Assembly (NCBI RefSeq): GCF_900116295.1
Contig: NZ_FPAF01000001.1
Span: 994,269-1,050,827 of the forward strand
Source: Bacillus sp. 103mf
GTDB taxonomy: Bacteria > Bacillota > Bacilli > Bacillales > Bacillaceae_G
DNA length: 56,559 nt
Direction: 5' to 3'
Shown here in pieces: positions 1 to 8,538 of this stretch. The notes beneath the pieces are model-generated. The model saw only the letters and a program-made list of their open reading frames with translations, did no database searches and was not told where the DNA came from. The translations under genes were made by a program, and so were the position numbers. The stretch's first letter is position 1. The number at the start of each line of letters is the position of its first letter.

Positions 1-731
1 ACTTCCGGTGCAACAATGTTGCTTACATTTTCTTTCTTCACTTCTGGTGCAACGACATTGCTTCCTTTCATTTTATTTACTTGCGGAGCAATTAAATCGT
101 TTCCTTTTTTTATAATATCTGCAATTTTATATTCTTTCGCTGATTTGACTGGCGGTTGCGGTGGTTGTGGTAAAATGTTTACGGAAAATTTTGTGCTCTC
201 CTTTTGTTTTTCCACTTTACTAACAGTCGGTTGCTTTTCAACAATAGGTTGTTTTTCAACAATAGGTTGTTTTTCCACCGGCTTCTCTTTTTGTATCGGT
301 TGCTCCTTTTGCACTTCTTTTTGTATAGGCTGTTCTTTTTGCACTTCTTTTTGTATAGGCTGTTCTTTTTGCACTTCTTTTTGGGGTTTTATCTGCATTT
401 CCTTCTGTCCCATTTGTGCTGCTGGCTTTTCTGTAATTGGTCCAGCTTGTGGAGCCATTTCTTCCTCTTCCTCTATACCAAGAGTTTTCGGTGCTACAGG
501 GAATTCTTTTTGCTGTACTTCTTTTACATATTCTTTTGGAGGGACTGAACCAGCACCTGGATTTTTTTTAATTGGAATGCTATTGGATGGTACTTTAATT
601 TTCATGCCAGGCATAATTAAGTCAGGATTACTGAGCTGTGCATTCGCTTTTTTTAATGTTTCAAAATCTACCCCGTACTTTTTCGCAATTTTCCAAAGGG
701 TATCCCCTTTTTGTACGATATGAATTTTCAA
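1..731 (-). CDS. safA: SafA, spore coat assembly LysM protein (3' end outside window)
   Basis: About 243 residues are visible; the C-terminus lies beyond base 1. The chosen start is TTG at 729-731 because a strong AGGAGGGGG ribosome-binding site sits just upstream and translation begins KIHIVQKGDTLWKIAKKYG, a LysM domain (about residues 2-50) of the peptidoglycan or cortex-binding type. After it come a proline/lysine/glutamate-rich stretch and tandem short repeats (QPIQKEVQKE units, then VEKQPI units, then VAPEV units). This matches SafA, the inner-coat morphogenetic protein that works with SpoVID, which is also encoded in this window (34293-35240). The low-complexity middle is typical of coat proteins. 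It is upstream of and co-oriented with nothing else visible. The assignment is secure for the family; function is from B. subtilis knowledge. Confidence 0.85.
   Translation of the reverse strand, partial: MKIHIVQKGDTLWKIAKKYGVDFETLKKANAQLSNPDLIMPGMKIKVPSNSIPIKKNPGAGSVPPKEYVKEVQQKEFPVAPKTLGIEEEEEMAPQAGPITEKPAAQMGQKEMQIKPQKEVQKEQPIQKEVQKEQPIQKEVQKEQPIQKEKPVEKQPIVEKQPIVEKQPTVSKVEKQKESTKFSVNILPQPPQPPVKSAKEYKIADIIKKGNDLIAPQVNKMKGSNVVAPEVKKENVSNIVAPE
282..385 (-). repeat. Tandem 30-bp coding repeat in safA
   Basis: About three near-identical 30-bp units encode a decapeptide of the form QPIQKEVQKE. They are followed (in translation order) by shorter units encoding VEKQPI at about 236-281. Such in-frame repeats can change copy number by slippage without breaking the reading frame. 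Confidence 0.85.
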
Positions 732-761
732 ATTTTCCCCCTCCTGTATAACTTATCTATA

Positions 762-871
762 ATAAAGTGAAACTTCCATCAGTGGAGATTTTCTTCATCC
801 CCCGCTTATCTTATTCGCTTTTCTCTAAATCTTGAGGTACGGTCTTACTGTCCACAAATAGCGGGATAAAA
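762..871 (+). repeat. Family A intergenic repeat, short copy (A1)
   Basis: It begins ATAAAGTGAAACTTCCATCA and ends with TCTTACTG..CCACAAATAGCGGGATAAAA. Other copies are at 8539-8782, 14883-15026, 29747-29802 (inverted) and 43426-43768. This copy lacks most of the internal module found in the longer copies. It occupies the gap between safA and nadA together with the nadA terminator. Both ends carry ATAAA, resembling a 5-bp target duplication. It is probably a bcr-type repeat of the B. cereus group (from memory, not searched). Confidence 0.75.
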
Positions 872-941
872 ACGAATATAAACACAATGATTGCTTCACC
901 ACAATGTATGCTCATAAAAGCAAAATTATGTACAAAAGAAA

Positions 942-964
942 AAGCAACGAAAATCCGCCGCTTT
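942..964 (-). terminator. Terminator of nadBCA
   Basis: Directly after the nadA stop the minus strand forms an 8-bp stem (AAGCGGCG / CGTTGCTT, with G-U pairs) followed by TTTTCTTTT. Confidence 0.6.
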
Positions 965-2070
965 TATACTCGCTCTAACATTCTGTTTAATGCAAGTACC
1001 GCTTCTTCCGTTACTTTTTTATCTACTTCAATTACATTTACATGCTCGCCGCGCAAGGTTGCTTCCAGTACCCATAGTAAATGTGGTAAATCGATACGAT
1101 TCATCGTTAAGCATGGGCACATAAATGGATTTAACGAAATAATTTCTTTATCTGGGTGCTGCTGAATAATACGATTAACTAAGTTCATTTCTGTACCGAT
1201 TGCCCACTTACTTCCAGACGGAGCTTTTTCAATCATATCAATAATATATTTTGTTGAGCCTGCATAATCAGAAGCTGTAACAACTTCATAGCAACACTCC
1301 GGATGAACAATAATATTCATATCCGGATGATTTCTCCTTACACTTTCAATATTTTTCACAGTAAAATTTTGATGGACAGAACAATGTCCTTTCCATAAAA
1401 TAACTTGAACATCTTCCATGTTCCCGTCATATTCCAATGAATCTGTGTGTGGGTCCCAAACTGCCATTTTTTCTAGTGGTACACCTAGGTCATATGCTGT
1501 ATTACGTCCTAAATGCTGATCTGGTAAGAATAAAATCCGCTCTTTTTGTGTAAACGCCCATTTTACCATCTTTTTCGCATTAGAAGATGTAACTGTCGCG
1601 CCGCCATTTCGGCCGCAAAATGCTTTAATCGCAGCAGTTGAATTTACATAGGTTAACGGAAGCATTGTATCTCCAAATAATTGCTGCAATTCTTTCCAAG
1701 CTCGCTCCGTTTGTTCAATATCAGCCATATCAGCCATAGAACAACCAGCTCGCATATCAGGAAGAATAACAATTTGTTCATCTGTTGTTAGCATATCAGC
1801 TGTTTCTGCCATAAAGTGAACACCACAAAATACAATATACTTTGCCTCTTTATTACGCGCTGCTACTTGTGCAAGCTGCAAGGAATCTCCCGTGGAATCT
1901 GAAAATTGGACAACCTCATCTTTTTGATAATGATGCCCTGGAATGAAAAGCTTCCCCCCTAACTTTTCTTTAATTTCACGAACACGCGCTTCCATCTCTT
2001 CAATTGACATTGTTTCATAACGATCTGGTAACATCGTTTCAATCGGTTGCACTATCTCTAAAATATCCAT
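964..2070 (-). CDS. nadA: Quinolinate synthase NadA
   Basis: 368 residues, the usual length for the Bacillus type. It condenses iminoaspartate with dihydroxyacetone phosphate to quinolinate, the second step of de novo NAD synthesis, using a [4Fe-4S] cluster. Visible cysteines at 110 (AGCSMAD), 230 (GHCSVH) and 320 (MCPC) match the three cluster ligands of the B. subtilis enzyme; C82 and C318 are nearby extras. The ATG has a good AGAGGGGG site. It is the last gene of nadB-nadC-nadA, 25 bp after nadC. The cluster requires a desulfurase, and one is encoded divergently at 4596. Expression is probably governed by NadR through the nadB promoter region. Confidence 0.97.
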   Translation of the reverse strand: MDILEIVQPIETMLPDRYETMSIEEMEARVREIKEKLGGKLFIPGHHYQKDEVVQFSDSTGDSLQLAQVAARNKEAKYIVFCGVHFMAETADMLTTDEQIVILPDMRAGCSMADMADIEQTERAWKELQQLFGDTMLPLTYVNSTAAIKAFCGRNGGATVTSSNAKKMVKWAFTQKERILFLPDQHLGRNTAYDLGVPLEKMAVWDPHTDSLEYDGNMEDVQVILWKGHCSVHQNFTVKNIESVRRNHPDMNIIVHPECCYEVVTASDYAGSTKYIIDMIEKAPSGSKWAIGTEMNLVNRIIQQHPDKEIISLNPFMCPCLTMNRIDLPHLLWVLEATLRGEHVNVIEVDKKVTEEAVLALNRMLERV

Positions 2071-2095
2071 CAGTGAAGTCCCCCTCTTCTCTCAA

Positions 2096-2929
2096 TCACA
2101 CTTCAATATTGAAACTAATATCTAACGCTTTAACAGAATGCGTTAACAATCCTAACGAAATGTAATCCACACCTGTTTGGCCATACTTCGCTATATTTTC
2201 CATCGTAATCCCACCTGAAGCTTCTGTAACAATTGCGCTTGGAACGAGCTTACAATATTCACGTACTTCTTCTGATGTACGATTATCAAACATAATAATG
2301 TCTGCTCCGGCAGAAATTGCTTCTAATACTTGTTCTTCCGTCTCTGTTTCTACTTCTACTTTCACCATATGTCCCAGCTGTTCTTTCACCACTGTTACCG
2401 CTTTTGTAATCGATCCAGCAAATGCAATATGATTATCTTTAATCATGACACCATCGTATAATCCGAAACGATGATTATAACCGCCGCCACATACAACGGC
2501 ATATTTATCAAACATACGAAGCCCTGGCATCGTTTTTCTCGTATCACAAATGCGTGTATGATCGCTTCCGAGTGCAGTAACTGCTTTTCTTGTCATCGTC
2601 GCTACGCCGCTCATACGCTGAATAACATTTAACACAACACGCTCTGCTGTTAATAAAGAAGCAATCGGCCCTTGTATAGTAGCAAGGATGTCTCCGTTTG
2701 TTACCATGTCCCCATCTTTTTTATGAAGTATAACTTCAATTCGATTATCTAATAATGCAAAACCTTCCTTAATCACATCAGCTCCTGCAAACACACCTGT
2801 ATCTTTAACAAGTAACGTTCCCTTTGCTTGCTGGTCGTTTGGAAAAATAAGCTGCGATGTTACGTCTCGCTCCCCGATATCTTCTAGAAAAAATTGTTTT
2901 AATGCCTCTTTTACTTTTAATGCATTCAT
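2096..2929 (-). CDS. nadC: Nicotinate-nucleotide pyrophosphorylase (quinolinate phosphoribosyltransferase) NadC
   Basis: 277 residues. It converts quinolinate and PRPP to nicotinate mononucleotide with loss of CO2. An N-terminal open-faced sandwich domain (about 1-105) precedes the barrel domain. The conserved RKTMPGLR motif (about residue 130) binds substrate, and the C-terminal VDYISLGLLTHS motif is typical. The ATG at 2929 follows an AGAGGGG site. It lies 15 bp downstream of nadB in the same operon. Nothing is odd in the sequence. Confidence 0.97.
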   Translation of the reverse strand: MNALKVKEALKQFFLEDIGERDVTSQLIFPNDQQAKGTLLVKDTGVFAGADVIKEGFALLDNRIEVILHKKDGDMVTNGDILATIQGPIASLLTAERVVLNVIQRMSGVATMTRKAVTALGSDHTRICDTRKTMPGLRMFDKYAVVCGGGYNHRFGLYDGVMIKDNHIAFAGSITKAVTVVKEQLGHMVKVEVETETEEQVLEAISAGADIIMFDNRTSEEVREYCKLVPSAIVTEASGGITMENIAKYGQTGVDYISLGLLTHSVKALDISFNIEV

Positions 2930-2944
2930 AGTACCCCTCTTTTC

Positions 2945-4471
2945 TTACGCGAATCGCAACATATTTCTTCTCATTACAATTTCGTGTGTCTTATTACTAC
3001 GATTTGGAAAGTCACTGCGATAATGACCGCCAATACTCTCTTTTCTTTGCAGTGCAGCTTTTGTTAGCAGCTGACAAACCGTTAACATATTGATAATTGT
3101 TATATCCTCATTTGTAAAATTTTTATATAGAAGCATTTTATTATAGGTTCCATACTGCTCTAACCATTGCTTCGCATACAATAAGCCTTCTTCTGTGCGG
3201 ACAATTCCAACGTATTTCATCATCATCTCTTGTAGTTCTTCTTTTTTTGGTAATTTTATTTGCTGTAAATCACCTTTCATTATTTCATTGTTGCTCACTA
3301 TTCGTGGCCTACTATTCGCTAAAATGTGTTCCCCGACACGTTTTCCAAATACAAGACCTTCTAATAATGAATTACTCGCAAGGCGATTGGCACCATGTAC
3401 ACCATTACATGCCACTTCGCCAACTGCATATAGACGATTGATCGATGTTTCCCCGTTACAATTTGTTTTTACGCCGCCCATATGAAAATGCGCACCTGGC
3501 ACTACTGGAATGCACTTACTTTCCACGTTAACGCCACTTTTTTCACATAAAAAAGAGACGGTTGGAAAACGTTCTTCAAAATTTGTAATAGATGATATAT
3601 CTAAGTGCACTTTTTCACCAGCTAGCATTTGTTCATGAATAGCACGCGCGACCACATCACGCGGCGCAAGGTCTTGTTGTTCATGAACATTCGTCATAAA
3701 GCGCTCTCCTTTTCCATTTCGAAGAATAGCTCCTTCTCCGCGCACCGCTTCTGATACAAGGCCGCAGCAAGCACCATTTACGTATAACATCGTTGGATGA
3801 AACTGTACAAATTCTAAATCAACAAGCTCTCCCCCGGCTCGATATACCATCGCTAAGCCATCACCTGTAACAGTACAATCATTGGAGGTAAACGCATATA
3901 ATCCTCCAATACCGCCTGTTGCTAGTACAACACTCTGCGCGTCATACTGTTGTATATTCCCTTCACTATCACGCGCTACAACACCGTGGCAAGTCTGATT
4001 TTCTATTATAAAATCCAAGACCATTTCTTGTTCAACAATTGTCACGTATGGAAGTACTTGCTCTGCAAGATGCGCTAATAAATTTTTTCCGGTTGCATCC
4101 CCGCCTGCATGTAAAATACGTCGTTTTCGATGCGCCCCTTCTTTTCCAAAGTGTAGCCCTCGTTCATCGCCGTCAAAACTCATACCGTTATCTAATAATA
4201 TTTTCATTTCTTTCGGCCCTTGCTCTACTAAATAACGAACAGCTTCCGTATTGTTATAATGGCAGCCTGCTGTAAGCGTATCTTCATAATGATCGTCTGG
4301 ATGATCAAATGAAGCAACTGCAGCTGCAATCCCACCTTGTGCTAAATTTGTATTGTTATTTCGCCCTGTTTTCTTTGTGATAATCATCACATTCTTTTCG
4401 TGGCAAATGGTTTGTGCAACGCGCAGCGCTGCAACCCCGCTTCCAATAATTAAGACATCTGCATTTGGCAT
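2945..4471 (-). CDS. nadB: L-aspartate oxidase NadB
   Basis: 508 residues from the preferred start. It oxidises aspartate to iminoaspartate with FAD, the first step of de novo NAD synthesis. The N-terminus shows the Rossmann dinucleotide motif (VLIIGSGVAALRVA), then TNLAQGGIAAA and the succinate dehydrogenase/fumarate reductase flavoprotein hallmarks HFGKEGAHRKRR, ATGGIGGLY and the ANRLASNSLLEGLVF motif near the C-terminal third. An ATG two codons upstream (4477) lies only 2 bases from the GGGGG site, so the second ATG at 4471 is favoured by spacing. First gene of nadB-nadC-nadA; its promoter region carries a candidate NadR operator. Confidence 0.95.
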   Translation of the reverse strand: MPNADVLIIGSGVAALRVAQTICHEKNVMIITKKTGRNNNTNLAQGGIAAAVASFDHPDDHYEDTLTAGCHYNNTEAVRYLVEQGPKEMKILLDNGMSFDGDERGLHFGKEGAHRKRRILHAGGDATGKNLLAHLAEQVLPYVTIVEQEMVLDFIIENQTCHGVVARDSEGNIQQYDAQSVVLATGGIGGLYAFTSNDCTVTGDGLAMVYRAGGELVDLEFVQFHPTMLYVNGACCGLVSEAVRGEGAILRNGKGERFMTNVHEQQDLAPRDVVARAIHEQMLAGEKVHLDISSITNFEERFPTVSFLCEKSGVNVESKCIPVVPGAHFHMGGVKTNCNGETSINRLYAVGEVACNGVHGANRLASNSLLEGLVFGKRVGEHILANSRPRIVSNNEIMKGDLQQIKLPKKEELQEMMMKYVGIVRTEEGLLYAKQWLEQYGTYNKMLLYKNFTNEDITIINMLTVCQLLTKAALQRKESIGGHYRSDFPNRSNKTHEIVMRRNMLRFA

Positions 4472-4499
4472 TTTCATTGCCCCCTACTTTACACTTTTC

Positions 4500-4540
4500 A
4501 ACTGTCTTGACACCTATATTTACATATATTTAAAATAATA
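4500..4540. promoter_or_regulatory. Divergent nadB / cysteine desulfurase promoter region with candidate NadR operator
   Basis: The 124-bp gap between nadB and the desulfurase gene holds the palindrome TGTCTTGACA (4503-4512). For the plus strand, TTGACA (4507-4512) and TAAAAT (4531-4536), 18 bp apart, form a SigA-like promoter. For the minus strand, TTGTTA and TAAATA about 16 bp apart could drive nadB. The palindrome overlaps both, as expected for repression by NadR encoded at 5735. The operator assignment is inference. Confidence 0.5.
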
Positions 4541-4595
4541 ACAAGAACTTTTTAGAAAACGACAAGAAAATCTTATACAGAAAGGGCTATGTTCT

Positions 4596-5738
4596 ATGAT
4601 ATATATGGATTATGCTGCAACAACACCTATGAGTAAAGAAGCGCTAGAAACATACACGAAAGCCGCTGAACGTTATTTTGGAAACGAGCAAAGCTTACAC
4701 GATATTGGTGGGACTGCCTCCTCTTTGTTACAATCTTGCCGCCAAACATTTGCTGCGATGATCGAAGGAAAAGAACAAGGCGTTTTTTTTACGAGCGGCG
4801 GATCTGAATCAAACTATCTTGCGATTCAATCATTACTAAATACTCGAAACGGTACGCATATCATTACAACACCTATTGAACATGCATCGATCCGAAATTA
4901 TTTTCGCCTTCTTCAAAAGCAGGGCTATGAAATTACTGAAATACCTGTGGATCGATTTGGCATGATTCAACTCGAAATACTTGAGCGTTCCATTACAAAA
5001 CAAACTGTACTTGCAAGCATTCAACATGGAAACTCTGAAATTGGCACGCTGCAACCAATTGCTGAAATTGGAGCCATTCTCCAAAAATATAACGTCTTAT
5101 TTCATACAGATTGCGTACAATCATTTGGAAAAATGCCGATTGATGTAGAAGAAATGAATATTGATAGCCTCTCTGTTTCAGCGCATAAAATTTATGGACC
5201 AAAAGGAGTCGGCGCATGCTATATAAACCCGCAAGTTCGTTGGGGAGAAGTGTTTCCAGGAACCTCTCATGAAAGAGGGTTTCGCCCCGGCACCGTGAAT
5301 GTCCCTGGCGTCGCTTCATTTATTACAGCAGCGCAGCATATACTACAGAACCGCCAAGAGGAAATGGGACGTTTACAAGAATTACGAACATACTTTATCA
5401 AGCAATTACAAGCTCTTTCACCCGAAATACAAATTGAAGGTCATTCTATTTCTTGTTTACCGCATATCATTGGGGTTACAATAAAAGGAATAGAAGGTCA
5501 GTATACGATGCTAGAGTGCAATCGTCGTGGTATTGCTATTTCAACAGGAAGTGCTTGTCAAATTGGGAAACAAGAGCCTTCTAAAACGATGCTTGCGATT
5601 GGAAAAGAACATGACGAGGCGAAGCAATATGTTCGTTTTTCACTTGGACAGCAAACAACAACAGAACATATCGATGCAGCGATTCATGCAATTGCAACAG
5701 TTAGAAATCAATTCAATAGAGGGGTTAATAGAACATGA
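4596..5738 (+). CDS. nifS: Cysteine desulfurase of the NifS/NadS type
   Basis: 380 residues. This PLP enzyme removes sulfur from cysteine for Fe-S cluster assembly; the copy next to nadB is known to activate NadA in Bacillus. Visible features: substrate-pocket start DYAATTPM, PLP lysine K198 in SVSAHKIYGPKG, and the sulfur-accepting cysteine C321 in STGSACQIGKQ. The ATG at 4596 is about 9 bases after AGAAAGGG. It overlaps nadR by 4 bp (ATGA), so the two are translationally coupled. Its divergence from nadB fits co-regulation by NadR. Confidence 0.93.
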   Translation: MIYMDYAATTPMSKEALETYTKAAERYFGNEQSLHDIGGTASSLLQSCRQTFAAMIEGKEQGVFFTSGGSESNYLAIQSLLNTRNGTHIITTPIEHASIRNYFRLLQKQGYEITEIPVDRFGMIQLEILERSITKQTVLASIQHGNSEIGTLQPIAEIGAILQKYNVLFHTDCVQSFGKMPIDVEEMNIDSLSVSAHKIYGPKGVGACYINPQVRWGEVFPGTSHERGFRPGTVNVPGVASFITAAQHILQNRQEEMGRLQELRTYFIKQLQALSPEIQIEGHSISCLPHIIGVTIKGIEGQYTMLECNRRGIAISTGSACQIGKQEPSKTMLAIGKEHDEAKQYVRFSLGQQTTTEHIDAAIHAIATVRNQFNRGVNRT

Positions 5739-6277
5739 ATCAAAATGAACAAAAAAAGATTTTAGGCGAGGAAAGAAGACAGCTCATTTTAGAGTGGCTC
5801 CTCGCTGCAAATAAACCATTGTCCGGTAGTGAATTAGCAAAGAAAACAAATGTAAGCCGTCAAGTTATCGTACAAGATATTTCTTTATTAAAAGCACGAA
5901 ACGAACCCATTATTGCAACGGCGCAAGGATATTTATATTTAAAACCGACAGAAAAACAACATACATTTGAACGTATCATCGTTTGTCAGCATCAGCCCAA
6001 TGAAGTTCGTAAAGAACTCACGCTACTTGTCGACCATGGCGTTACAATTAAAGATGTAAAAGTGGAGCATCCAGTATATGGAGATTTAACAGCTTCCATT
6101 ATGGTAAGTAATCGCTTTGAAGTCGAGCAGTATTTAAACAAGATTGAAAAAACAAACGCAACTTACTTATCACAGCTTACAAATGGAATTCATTTGCATA
6201 CAATTGAAGCAGATTCGCTTGAAAAGTTAAATGCTGCTTGCGAGGCATTAGACCGGGCAGGATTTCTTGTTCATTAA
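5735..6277 (+). CDS. nadR: NAD biosynthesis repressor NadR/NiaR
   Basis: 180 residues. An N-terminal winged helix-turn-helix (about 14-70; LSGSELAKKTNVSRQVIVQDI) is followed by a 3H domain (about 75-175) with the three conserved histidines the domain is named for: DHGVTIKDV, EHPVYGDL and GIHLHTI. The family senses nicotinic acid and represses nadBCA and nifS in Bacillus (YrxA). It overlaps the desulfurase stop and ends in a strong terminator. Confidence 0.92.
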   Translation: MNQNEQKKILGEERRQLILEWLLAANKPLSGSELAKKTNVSRQVIVQDISLLKARNEPIIATAQGYLYLKPTEKQHTFERIIVCQHQPNEVRKELTLLVDHGVTIKDVKVEHPVYGDLTASIMVSNRFEVEQYLNKIEKTNATYLSQLTNGIHLHTIEADSLEKLNAACEALDRAGFLVH

Positions 6278-6316
6278 AAAACGTACAGAGAATTTTACTT
6301 TCTCTGTGCGTTTTTT
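6276..6316 (+). terminator. Terminator after nadR
   Basis: ACGTACAGAGAA pairs with TTCTCTGTGCGT around a TTTTAC-type loop, preceded by A-run and followed by TTTTTT; it abuts the nadR stop codon. Confidence 0.85.
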
Positions 6317-6364
6317 ATTTTCATCATGCTACAATAGAAAAAATAATGGGAAAGGAGAAAATAT

Positions 6365-7012
6365 ATGGTAATTGAACTCATTCATTTTAGCATCGGGAAA
6401 CCAAAAACGATTCAATATGCAGAAAATAAAGAAATGACAAGCGGTATATGTAAACAGCTTGTTAAGGATGCTTTTTTATCAAAAGATGGATTTCAAGGAG
6501 ACGGTGTTGCGGACTTACGCTTTCACGGTGGGCCTGATCGTGCCGTTTGTGTTTATCCCTATGAACATTATGATTTGTGGGAAAACGAGTTTCATACATC
6601 ACTTCCTTCATCTGCATTTGGAGAGAATGTAACAGTTACAAATATGGTAGAGCAAGATGTTTGTATTGGCGACATTTATCAGCTCGGAGATGCAATTGTT
6701 CAAGTGACGCAAGGAAGAGTTCCATGCAGTACAATTTCGAAACGACTCGGCATTCCTAGCATTTTACCTCGCATTGTTGAAACTGGCTATACAGGATATT
6801 TATGTCGTGTTTTGCAAGAAGGAACGGTTCGTAAAGATTCACCAATTACATTACTCGAACGTCATCCACATCAAGTTTCCATTCTATTTGCGAACGAAAT
6901 CTATTTCCGAGGGCAAAAAGATGTAGAGAGTATGGAAAAAATTGTCGCCGTTCCTGAACTAGCAGAAGAGTGGCGAAAATCATTAACCGCACGGCTTGAG
7001 AAATTAAAATAG
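6365..7012 (+). CDS. MOSC domain-containing protein (YiiM-like)
   Basis: 215 residues. MOSC domain at about 20-165, with FQGDGVADLRFHGGPDRAVCVYP near the start and the conserved cysteine in QVTQGRVPCSTISKRLG. A C-terminal helical 3-alpha domain follows (about 165-210). YiiM-type MOSC proteins use molybdenum cofactor to reduce N-hydroxylated compounds, but the substrate of this one cannot be read from sequence. The ATG follows GGAAAGGAG. It stands alone between the nadR terminator and a repeat-rich gap. Confidence 0.85.
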   Translation: MVIELIHFSIGKPKTIQYAENKEMTSGICKQLVKDAFLSKDGFQGDGVADLRFHGGPDRAVCVYPYEHYDLWENEFHTSLPSSAFGENVTVTNMVEQDVCIGDIYQLGDAIVQVTQGRVPCSTISKRLGIPSILPRIVETGYTGYLCRVLQEGTVRKDSPITLLERHPHQVSILFANEIYFRGQKDVESMEKIVAVPELAEEWRKSLTARLEKLK

Positions 7013-7133
7013 TATAAGACTTCAACTCATGAGAGATTTCTTCATCTTCACTGATGGTCACTTCACCAACCGAAGTCTTACTGCTCGTTTGTGTGGAATA
7101 GAAATCCCATTACATCTGTTCAATATACAATAG

Positions 7134-7332
7134 TATATAAATCCATTTTGATTTTTCAACATATAAGTCGCTGCTATGCAGAATACAATATGACCTGCAA
7201 TCGCTTTCTTCTTTTGTTTTAAACCTGGCATGTGGTAGAAAAAGGCCCTGACCGTTTCTATGCGCGGCCAGATACTCTCGCCTCCCTAAAAAGAAAGGGG
7301 GTTTTACATCAGTTTTTTAACTTGTATATATA
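7134..7332 (+). repeat. Family B intergenic repeat (B1)
   Basis: It runs from TATATAAATCCATTTTGATT to TTTTTTAACTTGTATATATA. Shared internal landmarks are TTTTTCAACATATAAG, a TTTGTTTT tract, GTGGTAGAAAAAGG, and a GACCGTTTCTATGCGCGGCC hairpin. Other copies: 19570-19735 (diverged), 35335-35520, 35513-35680 and 37998-38208 (inverted). It fills most of the 448-bp gap 7013-7460; the remainder holds only AT-rich sequence and the next gene's ribosome-binding site. Confidence 0.8.
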
Positions 7333-7445
7333 GTTAGAGATATAAGAGCATACTTTCTTTAAATATGGTAAGGTTACGTTTAATACTTAATCACTCTAGT
7401 AAGTTGAAAATAATATTTATGAAATAGAGAAACGTTCAAATTATT

Positions 7446-7460
7446 TGGAGGTGATCACCT
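7446..7460 (+). promoter_or_regulatory. Extended, palindromic ribosome-binding site of the MBL-fold gene
   Basis: GGAGGTGATC complements the 16S rRNA 3' end over about 10 bases and is part of the perfect palindrome AGGTGATCACCT, which runs into the ATG. Confidence 0.7.
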
Positions 7461-8405
7461 ATGCAAATTATTAACACAACATCATCTTATTTTTCAATAG
7501 CAAAACTTTCTGAAGGTGTGTATGCTGCAATCGCCAAAAAAGGTGAAGGGGCAATGAGTAATGCTGGTTTCATTGATTTAGGGGACGAGGTTCTTATATT
7601 TGATACATTTGTAACTCCTAAAGCTGCTAGAGATTTGCGAAAAGTAACAGAAGATATTACTCAAAAAAAAATTAAATATGTTTTTAATAGCCATTACCAC
7701 GGAGATCACACTTTTGGTAATCAAATTTTTGAAGACGTAACAATCATTTCAACTTCACTTACAAGAGATTTACATGCAGAGCAAAACGTTATTATAGATT
7801 TAAATAAAGAGCAAGTAGAAATGCAACTATACTTGAATCAACTAGAACAAAGAATAATGACTGAAAGTGATCCAGTCTTATTAGAAAGCCTTGATAGTCA
7901 ATTTAAAGAAATGTCAAAAGTACACGCATCATTACCTGAATTACGAATTGTACTTCCAAGTTTGACCTTTAATGATAAACTTGTAATTCACGGAACTTGC
8001 CGAACAATTGAATTATATTGCTACGGAGGTGGTCATACTCCAAGTGATGCATTTCTATATTTACCAGAGGAGAAAATTGCATTTATGGGCGATCTAGTCT
8101 TAGAGAATCTACATCCTCCTATTTTTAATTCCCAGCAATTTATTGACAACTTATCTAAAGTTGATGCGATTGATATACAAACAATCATTCCTGGTCATGG
8201 TAATATAGTGACAAAAGATCAAATTGGAGTTATATCACAATATTTGCAGCACCTTAACATGAGAGTAGCATCTTCTTTAGAAAAGGGAGAATCCTTAGAA
8301 CAACTCTTATCAACTAATATTCCTAAAGAATATGCCAACTGGACAGGTGTCGATGGATACAAACGAAACCTTACTATTGTATACAATGAACATAAAGAAA
8401 AATAG
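7461..8405 (+). CDS. Metallo-beta-lactamase fold hydrolase, substrate unknown
   Basis: 314 residues. Metallo-hydrolase fold with zinc motif SHYHGDHTFGN (about 77-87), a second histidine region GGGHTPSDAF and GDLV aspartate (about 190-215), and a third histidine in IIPGHGNIV. The N-terminal SNAGFIDLGDEVLIFDTFVTP is typical of small MBL-fold enzymes. A roughly 60-residue helical insert (about 105-160, rich in Gln/Leu/Glu) sits between the first two metal motifs. The start has an unusually complete ribosome-binding site, GGAGGTGATCACCT, immediately upstream. It is flanked on both sides by dispersed repeats and has no operon partner, which suggests acquisition. Reaction unknown. Confidence 0.85.
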   Translation: MQIINTTSSYFSIAKLSEGVYAAIAKKGEGAMSNAGFIDLGDEVLIFDTFVTPKAARDLRKVTEDITQKKIKYVFNSHYHGDHTFGNQIFEDVTIISTSLTRDLHAEQNVIIDLNKEQVEMQLYLNQLEQRIMTESDPVLLESLDSQFKEMSKVHASLPELRIVLPSLTFNDKLVIHGTCRTIELYCYGGGHTPSDAFLYLPEEKIAFMGDLVLENLHPPIFNSQQFIDNLSKVDAIDIQTIIPGHGNIVTKDQIGVISQYLQHLNMRVASSLEKGESLEQLLSTNIPKEYANWTGVDGYKRNLTIVYNEHKEK

Positions 8406-8412
8406 TAGTAGA

Positions 8413-8447
8413 TTGTTAGAAACAAAATTTAGGGAAAATATTGTTTC
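8413..8447 (+). terminator. Hairpin after the MBL-fold gene
   Basis: TTAGAAACAA pairs with TTGTTTCTAA (10 bp) across a 15-base loop, 8 bp after the stop. There is no clear T-run, so termination is only likely. Confidence 0.45.
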
Positions 8448-8538
8448 TAAAGTAACTTGTTTATTGTACTGAAATGAGCGAAACATATTACTCGTATATA
8501 ATATATTAGCGTGTTTTGTTTTTAACATTTAAATCTTG

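Noticed and set aside
16-723. Long plus-strand frame across the safA region with Cys/Phe-rich repeats
   Set aside because: It is antisense to SafA. Its repeats mirror the QPIQKEVQKE coding repeats, and the minus strand has the ribosome-binding site and the LysM domain.
7134-7332. Family B repeat as an insertion sequence
   Set aside because: It is under 220 bp and has no transposase frame in any copy; at most a non-autonomous element.
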